Of a stretch of 10,682 nucleotides of DNA, positions 5,334-10,682 are shown in pieces; position 1 is the first letter of the stretch; every line of letters starts with the position of its first letter. The stretch lies in the NCBI GenBank assembly GCA_020048295.1, contig JAIFMT010000037.1:1-10682 (forward strand), read 5' to 3'. Position numbers and translations under genes: made by a program. Origin of the DNA: Rhodoferax sp. GTDB taxonomy: Bacteria > Pseudomonadota > Gammaproteobacteria > Burkholderiales > Burkholderiaceae. The notes under the pieces were generated by a model that made no database searches, was not told where the DNA came from, and worked only from the letters and a program-made list of their open reading frames with translations.

Positions 5334-7580
5334 ATGAAAAGTCTTCAAACTGCCAGCGAGCCCGCTGCACCAGCAAGCTCGAACGGGCTGCCGACGGTGG
5401 CCACTTCCACTGCCTGTGCGCCGCCACCAGAGGCCGTGCACCGTGCCCGCAGCTTTGCCGAGCCGCTGCTGGCTGGTGAGACGCTCGACACCGCGGAAAG
5501 CATCATGGCTCACGCGGATGCAGTGGCGCTGATCTTGCAGCGCATTGGTGGTTCGCCAGAGATGCAGGCGGCCAGCTATCTGGTGTATGCCTGTGACCAC
5601 CTCAACAAGCCGCAGGACGTGATTGCCAAGGCGTTTGGCGACAACTTTGCTGCGCTGGCGATTGAGACGGCCAAGCTGGTGCGGGTGCAGCGCCATGCCC
5701 GGCTGGCGCGCCAAAATGCCGATGACGACGGTAGCGCCTTGGCCATCACCCCGGAAGCCGCCGCCGTGCAGACAGAGAACGTGCGCAAGATGCTGCTGGC
5801 GTTTTCGCGCGATTTGCGGGTGGTGATGCTGCGGCTGGCCTCGCGCTTGCAGACGCTGCGTTTTTTTGCCGCCACCAAGCGTCCGATCCCGAAGAGCCTG
5901 GCAGCGGAGGCGCTGCAGGTGTTTGCCCCGCTGGCCAACCGGCTGGGCATCTGGGAAATCAAGTGGGAGATGGAAGACCTGGCGTTTCGCTTTCTGGAGC
6001 CCGACACCTACAAGCAGGTCGCGCGCTGGCTCGACGAAAAACGCCTGCAGCGCGAAGCCACTGTGGCGCGCATGCGCGAGCAGCTGGCGCTAGACCTGAA
6101 TGCCCAGGGCATCCATGCCAGAGTTTCCGGTCGGCCCAAGCACATTTACAGCATCGTCAAAAAAATGCGCGGCAAGTCGCTCAATTTTGAACAGGTTTAT
6201 GACGTGCGGGCGTTGCGCGTGCTGGTGGACAGCGTTCCCGAGTGCTACAGCGCCTTGAGCTGGATTCACAGCCACTTCGACCCGATTGCCCAAGAGTTTG
6301 ACGACTACATCGCCAAGCCCAAGCCCAACGGCTACCAGTCGCTGCACACCGTGGTGCGCGATGCGGCCGGTCAGCCCACCGAGATCCAGATTCGCACCCA
6401 GGCCATGCACGAGCATGCCGAAAACGGCGTGGCCGCACACTGGGCCTACAAAGAGGCGGGTACCAAGGGCTACGCCGGCGTGTCGGCCAGCGGCGCGTAC
6501 GATGCCAAGATTGCCGTGCTGCGCCAGTTGCTGGCGTGGGAGCGTGACCTCTCCAGTACCCCGCAACAGACGCAGGCCGTACTGGACGACCGCATTTATG
6601 TGCTGACCCCCGATGCAGCCATCGTCGAGCTGCCGCAAGGGGCCACGGCGGTGGACTTTGCCTACACGGTGCACACCAGCCTGGGCCACCGCTGCCGTGG
6701 GGCCCGGGTCGATGGTGCCATGGTGCCGCTCAACACCCCGCTGAAAAATGGCCAGACGGTGGAGGTCACTGCGGCCAAAGAAGGCGGCCCGTCGCGCGAC
6801 TGGCTCAACCCGGAGCTGGGCTACCTGGTCAGCCATCGCGCCCGCACCAAGGTGCGCGCCTGGTTCAACGCGCAAGCCATCAGCGAGACGATCGCCAAAG
6901 GCCGCGAAGCGGTTGAAAAGCTGCTGCAGCGCGAGGGCAAGACCGCGCTCAAGCTTGATGATCTGGCGGTGCAGCTGGGCTTTGCCAATGCCGATGCGCT
7001 GTTTGAGGACGTTGGCAAGGAAGAATTTTCACTGCGCCAGATCGAACTGCTGCTGCGCCCACCCGAGCAGGCGCAGTTTGATGCCGATGCGCCGCTGCTG
7101 CGCAAACCGCGCACTGACAGCCCGTCGGGCAAGAACGGCCTGCTGGTGGTGGGGGTGGATTCGCTGATGACGCAAATGGCCAAGTGTTGCAAACCGGCAC
7201 CGCCTGACCCGATCTGCGGTTTTGTCACGCGCGGCAAGGGCATCAGCGTGCACCGCAAGGACTGCAGCAACCTGCGCGAGATGGTCGCCAAAAACGGCGA
7301 ACGGCTGATCGAGGTGGAGTGGGGCGTGGCGCAAGCGGCGGGCGGCTCAGTCTATCCGGTGGATGTGGCGGTGCAGGCGCAAGACCGGCAAGGCCTGCTG
7401 CGCGACATTTCTGAAGTGTTCACCAAAGAAAAAATGAACGTTACCGGCGTTCAAACCCAGTCGATCAAGGGTGTGGCGTGGATGACGTTCACCGTCGAGG
7501 TGGCAGACTCTGGCCGGCTGCACAAGGTGCTCGGTCTGGTGGCCGAGCTCAACGGCGTGCGCTGGGCGCGCAGGAAATAG
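5334..7580 (+). CDS. relA: RelA, (p)ppGpp synthetase (GTP pyrophosphokinase)
   Basis: This 748-residue ribosome-associated enzyme transfers pyrophosphate from ATP to GTP or GDP during amino-acid starvation. The order is a variable N-tail (1-35), a pseudo-hydrolase domain (about 40-200), synthetase (about 260-375), TGS (418-480), helical region, zinc-finger-like segment (616-645 with C618, C619, C628, C644) and ACT domain (about 675-748). In the synthetase, KHIYSIVKKM, DVRALRV (290-296), EFDD (321-324) and GYQSLHT (333-339) are intact. EFDD is the ExDD signature of monofunctional RelA; bifunctional Rel/SpoT have RxKD. The HD hydrolase motif is lost: the region around YACDHLNKP (85-93) replaces the LLHDVVEDT-type sequence. 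A separate SpoT is therefore expected elsewhere. The ATG at 5334 has only a weak ribosome binding site and lies 19 bp after the hydrolase gene. The proline in APPD (622-625), where many relatives have PGD, appears to be a lineage variant. Confidence 0.95.
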   Translation: MKSLQTASEPAAPASSNGLPTVATSTACAPPPEAVHRARSFAEPLLAGETLDTAESIMAHADAVALILQRIGGSPEMQAASYLVYACDHLNKPQDVIAKAFGDNFAALAIETAKLVRVQRHARLARQNADDDGSALAITPEAAAVQTENVRKMLLAFSRDLRVVMLRLASRLQTLRFFAATKRPIPKSLAAEALQVFAPLANRLGIWEIKWEMEDLAFRFLEPDTYKQVARWLDEKRLQREATVARMREQLALDLNAQGIHARVSGRPKHIYSIVKKMRGKSLNFEQVYDVRALRVLVDSVPECYSALSWIHSHFDPIAQEFDDYIAKPKPNGYQSLHTVVRDAAGQPTEIQIRTQAMHEHAENGVAAHWAYKEAGTKGYAGVSASGAYDAKIAVLRQLLAWERDLSSTPQQTQAVLDDRIYVLTPDAAIVELPQGATAVDFAYTVHTSLGHRCRGARVDGAMVPLNTPLKNGQTVEVTAAKEGGPSRDWLNPELGYLVSHRARTKVRAWFNAQAISETIAKGREAVEKLLQREGKTALKLDDLAVQLGFANADALFEDVGKEEFSLRQIELLLRPPEQAQFDADAPLLRKPRTDSPSGKNGLLVVGVDSLMTQMAKCCKPAPPDPICGFVTRGKGISVHRKDCSNLREMVAKNGERLIEVEWGVAQAAGGSVYPVDVAVQAQDRQGLLRDISEVFTKEKMNVTGVQTQSIKGVAWMTFTVEVADSGRLHKVLGLVAELNGVRWARRK

Positions 7581-7688
7581 AGGGAAATATTGCCTGAAGT
7601 CTGCGGACTCATTCGTAGCGAGCCTTGTTGGATTCAGTCGGTTGTTTGTTCTTGCACACTTTTCGCAGTCAATCTCTGCGTCCTCGTG
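7581..7688. other. Convergent gap between relA and the GGDEF-EAL gene
   Basis: These 108 bases separate two converging stop codons. The only structure I see is a weak 4-bp stem (AGTC 7598-7601 with GACT 7606-7609) without a U-run. No gene or confident terminator is present. Confidence 0.4.
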
Positions 7689-10682
7689 TTAAACGAGCCA
7701 ATCTGGGTCAGGTTGCCAGTGGTCTATCCAGGCAGGCAGATCGGCGGCCGGCATCGGGCGGGCAATGTCAAAACCTTGGGCCAGTTCGCAGCCCAGTTGC
7801 AACAACAGGCGGCAATGGGCTGCAGTCTCCACCCCTTCCGCGATGACGCTGCGTTTGAAGGCGGCTGCCAGGCCCAACACACCTTGCACGATGGCCAGGT
7901 TTTCGGGGTCGTCGAGCATGCCATAGATAAAACTGCGGTCAATCTTGAGTGTCTGGGCGGGCAGACGTTTGAGGTAGGTCAACGATGAATAGCCGGTACC
8001 AAAGTCGTCCAAGGAAAAACTGACACCCATTTCTGCACAGGCTTTGATGATGTCTGCCACCAGATCCATGTCCTGCAGCGCGCTGGTTTCCAGCACTTCG
8101 AGTTCCAGCCGTCCCGGCTGCACCTGTGGGTGGCCAGCCAGACGCGATTTGAGTTTCTGGACAAATTGGGGCTGCTGCAAGTGGTGCCCTGCCACGTTGA
8201 CGCTGACTGGCAAGTCCAGGCCCAAGGCGCGCCAGTGCTCCATTTGTGTCAACGCTGTCTCCAGCACCCATTCACCCAGATCGACTTCGATGGCATGGCC
8301 TGCAACCTCAGGCAAAAACGTGCCGGGAGCGAGCAAACCAAGCTGCGGGTGCTGCCAGCGGATCAGTGCCTCGACCCCGATGACGACACCGGTGCGTAGG
8401 TTGACCTTGGGTTGGTAGTACAGCACAAACTCGTGGTCAGTCAGCGCCTGGCGTATGCGGTCACGGCTCTCATTGCGTGCCCGCACTTCGTGGTCGTGTT
8501 CGGCATCAAACAGGTGGTAGCGATTTTTGCCGGCTGTCTTGGCGCTGTACATGGCCTGGTCAGCCTGGCGCAGCAACAAGTCGGCATCAACCTCGTCGGC
8601 TTGGGGATAGGTGCTGATGCCAATACTGGCCGACAAATGCAGAATGGTGTCATTCACCACCAGGGGGCTTGACGCAACCTCCAGCAGCCGCTGAATCAGG
8701 GGCAGGCTCGCTTGCACGTCCGGCAAGTCCACAAACACCGCCACAAATTCGTCACCGCCGAGACGCGCCACCGTGTCGCCCTCGCGCAGCGTTGCCTTGA
8801 ACTGCGCGGCCAGCAAGGTCAACAGCTGGTCGCCGACATCGTGACCGTGACGGTCGTTGATGGCCTTGAAGCCATCCAGGTCCAGATAGGCCACCACCAA
8901 TTGATGGCCGTGCCGCTTGCCGTGCATGATGGCCTGCTGCATCCGGTCGGCTAGCAATACGCGGTTGGGCAAACCCGTGAGCGTGTCGTAATGCGCCATG
9001 TACTCCAGATGGTTCTGGTGCGCGCGTTGAAAGCTGATGTCCGAGAAGCTGCCGACTACGCGCACCGGCTGGCCGGCGGCATCGCGCTCCACAATGCGGC
9101 CGCGGTCCTGCACCCAGATGGCTTGACCGTCCTTGCGGATTAGCCGGTGTTCGGAGTGATAGGTGTCGCTGCTGCCGCTCAGCAGCGCGTTAAGCTGCAG
9201 GCTGACCAACTCGCGGTCATCCGGGTGAATCAGGGCCACAAACGCATCCACCGTGTCGGCAATCTCATCGGCACTGTAGTGCAAGGTCTGGTACCACTGC
9301 GGGTTATGCAACACCTGACCACTGGGAATGTGCCAGTCCCAAATGCCTTCCCGGGTAATTTCCATGACTTGCTGCAGGCGTTGCTCGCTCTCGGCAACTT
9401 TTTGTTGCGCCCGAATCACGTCGGTGATGTCATGGGCGATGACCAGAATCTGGTTTTGCCCGTCGGCGCTCTTAAAGGGCTTTTTGATCGAGCGGTAGTG
9501 ACGGATTTCTCCGCTGACGGCATCGCGGCTGTCCTCAAACACTGTTTGCGTTTCACCTTTGGCCATGATGGCCAGCACATTTTCCCGAAAACCATCGGCA
9601 ATGTGCTTGGGCACGCCAAAGTCGTCGTCGTGCTTGCCCACCATGGCCTCGGGCGAGGTGTTGTACAACCCGGCCAACGTGCGGTTGCACAACAGGAAAT
9701 CGCCTCGGGCATCCTTGATGACGACCGGATCTGGAATTTCGTCCAAAATGGTCCGCGCGAAGGCCTCGCTGGCTTGCAACGCGCGCTCAGTCGCTTTGCG
9801 CTCAGAAATGTTGATATCGATGCAATACATTTCCGGCTCACCGGTGACATTGCGCAGCATCACATGGCTGGAAAACACCTCCACGGCAGATCCATCAGCG
9901 TGCTGCAGCGTCAGTTCACCCGCCGGGATGCTTGGCCCGCCATCGCACCAGGCGTTGACCAGGCTGATGACTGCGTCACGCATGGGGGGCGGAATGATCA
10001 GGCTTTCAAGCTGGCGGCCCAGCGCCTGTTCGCGGGTGTAGCCGTAAAGTGATTCGCTGGCCTTGTTCCAGAAGATCACCCGGCGCTGGCGGTCGTAGCC
10101 TTGCACCGAGATGGCTGGCACCTCATCAAAAATGGTGTGAAACCGTCGCTCGCTGTCGGTCAGCGCCTGCTCGGCACGCCTGAGTTCCGTGATGTCACGG
10201 GCAATCCCAAACAGCCCGATGATGTCGCCGGCGTCGTTATGAATCGGGTACTTGCGGTTGTCCACCCAACCCTTTTTTCCATCATTGGCCAGATAGGGCT
10301 GAATATCCCGGGCGACGGTCGCGCCGGCAAAAATCTGCTTTTCAAGCTGGTAATACTGGTCAGCGTAGTTCTCGGGAAACACGTCATAGTCGGTTTGATC
10401 AATCAGATCGGTCCAGTGCTCAGTGGGGTTGGTAATGGTGACCAACGTCTGGCTGGCACCAATGAAAACATGCTGGCGATCTTTGAAGTAGATGAAATCG
10501 TCAGTGTTTTCCATCATCGCCACAAACTGGGTCATCAGTGCGACCGGTTCGCTGGTGTGGCCGCGTTGTCTGGCATCTTGCAGATGCAATTCCACCGTGG
10601 CCGGCAGCGGAGCAGTCGATGCGCACAAGTAAGTGCCTGAGACGCAGCGAATCTTGCCATTGGCATGGCGCACGCGCAGGTT
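7689..10682 (-). CDS. Multi-PAS GGDEF-EAL c-di-GMP signalling protein (5' end beyond right edge)
   Basis: At least 997 residues of a sensor protein that makes and/or breaks c-di-GMP. Counting from a GTG at 10673, four PAS-type domains lie at about 48-165, 173-290, 302-418 and 430-548. They are linked by helices such as DITELRRAEQALTDSERRF. A GGDEF domain follows (about 555-725), with the catalytic motif GGDEF at 639-643 and an RxxD inhibitory site, REGD, at 630-633. The EAL domain (about 740-985) keeps EAL at 768-770, N826, E859 and E862 in the ELEVLETS segment, DDFGTG (889-894), K910, D912, E946 and Q967. Both active sites therefore look competent. No membrane segment is seen in this part. 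The frame stays open to the edge, adding N-L-R before GTG-encoded V, and VRHANGKIR reads like the end of another sensory fold, so the real start is probably outside the window. The stop is TAA at 7691-7689. The signal sensed is unknown. Confidence 0.92.
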   Translation of the reverse strand, partial: NLRVRHANGKIRCVSGTYLCASTAPLPATVELHLQDARQRGHTSEPVALMTQFVAMMENTDDFIYFKDRQHVFIGASQTLVTITNPTEHWTDLIDQTDYDVFPENYADQYYQLEKQIFAGATVARDIQPYLANDGKKGWVDNRKYPIHNDAGDIIGLFGIARDITELRRAEQALTDSERRFHTIFDEVPAISVQGYDRQRRVIFWNKASESLYGYTREQALGRQLESLIIPPPMRDAVISLVNAWCDGGPSIPAGELTLQHADGSAVEVFSSHVMLRNVTGEPEMYCIDINISERKATERALQASEAFARTILDEIPDPVVIKDARGDFLLCNRTLAGLYNTSPEAMVGKHDDDFGVPKHIADGFRENVLAIMAKGETQTVFEDSRDAVSGEIRHYRSIKKPFKSADGQNQILVIAHDITDVIRAQQKVAESEQRLQQVMEITREGIWDWHIPSGQVLHNPQWYQTLHYSADEIADTVDAFVALIHPDDRELVSLQLNALLSGSSDTYHSEHRLIRKDGQAIWVQDRGRIVERDAAGQPVRVVGSFSDISFQRAHQNHLEYMAHYDTLTGLPNRVLLADRMQQAIMHGKRHGHQLVVAYLDLDGFKAINDRHGHDVGDQLLTLLAAQFKATLREGDTVARLGGDEFVAVFVDLPDVQASLPLIQRLLEVASSPLVVNDTILHLSASIGISTYPQADEVDADLLLRQADQAMYSAKTAGKNRYHLFDAEHDHEVRARNESRDRIRQALTDHEFVLYYQPKVNLRTGVVIGVEALIRWQHPQLGLLAPGTFLPEVAGHAIEVDLGEWVLETALTQMEHWRALGLDLPVSVNVAGHHLQQPQFVQKLKSRLAGHPQVQPGRLELEVLETSALQDMDLVADIIKACAEMGVSFSLDDFGTGYSSLTYLKRLPAQTLKIDRSFIYGMLDDPENLAIVQGVLGLAAAFKRSVIAEGVETAAHCRLLLQLGCELAQGFDIARPMPAADLPAWIDHWQPDPDWLV

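Noticed and set aside
6090..6875. Long open frame of 261 codons antisense to relA
   Set aside because: It overlaps the conserved RelA synthetase and TGS coding sequence, has no recognisable domain, and is what high-GC third-position bias produces on the opposite strand.
7598..7609. Terminator hairpin after relA
   Set aside because: The stem is only 4 bp with no U-tract, too weak to call.
9147..10052. Long open frame of 301 codons antisense to the PAS-GGDEF-EAL gene
   Set aside because: It mirrors PAS-domain coding sequence, has no family resemblance or ribosome binding site, and is a codon-bias shadow.

Overview
The window looks like an ordinary chromosomal stretch from a GC-rich betaproteobacterium, most likely in Burkholderiales, family Comamonadaceae. 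The evidence is the citrate-type tripartite tricarboxylate transporter, a betaproteobacterial-style BdhA and RelA, and an extragenic palindromic element at about 3440-3494 that resembles a repeat I remember from Comamonadaceae genomes. The placement is inference. No mobile element, CRISPR array, phage gene, rRNA or tRNA is visible.

Layout. Positions 1-82 (minus) hold the first 27 codons of a TctD-like response regulator that runs off the left edge. A 210-bp divergent intergenic region with two inverted repeats follows. Positions 293-3433 (plus) carry tctC, tctB and tctA: periplasmic binding protein, small membrane subunit and large membrane subunit. Two strong hairpins lie in the tctC-tctB gap. 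A short convergent gap with overlapping palindromes separates tctA from bdhA (3508-4278, minus), a D-3-hydroxybutyrate dehydrogenase. A compact divergent promoter region (4279-4417) separates bdhA from an alpha/beta hydrolase gene (4418-5314, plus). That gene is followed after 19 bp by relA (5334-7580, plus). Last, convergent to relA, is a large multi-PAS GGDEF-EAL protein (7689-10682, minus) whose 5' end lies beyond the right edge.

How the genes may work together. The first block is a substrate-responsive carboxylate uptake locus: TctD, presumably with a TctE kinase outside the window, would control tctCBA. In the second block, BdhA oxidises D-3-hydroxybutyrate. The divergently transcribed hydrolase is a plausible but unproven 3-hydroxybutyrate-oligomer hydrolase, and it is apparently co-transcribed with the (p)ppGpp synthetase RelA. 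This suggests a link between storage-polymer mobilisation and the stringent response. The GGDEF-EAL protein adds c-di-GMP signalling.

I found no clearly undescribed multi-gene system. The most interesting non-coding features are the symmetric element between bdhA and the hydrolase, which appears to supply the -35 boxes of both divergent promoters, the overlapping palindromes at 3468-3491, and the double hairpin between tctC and tctB. No gene-free gap exceeds 300 bases.
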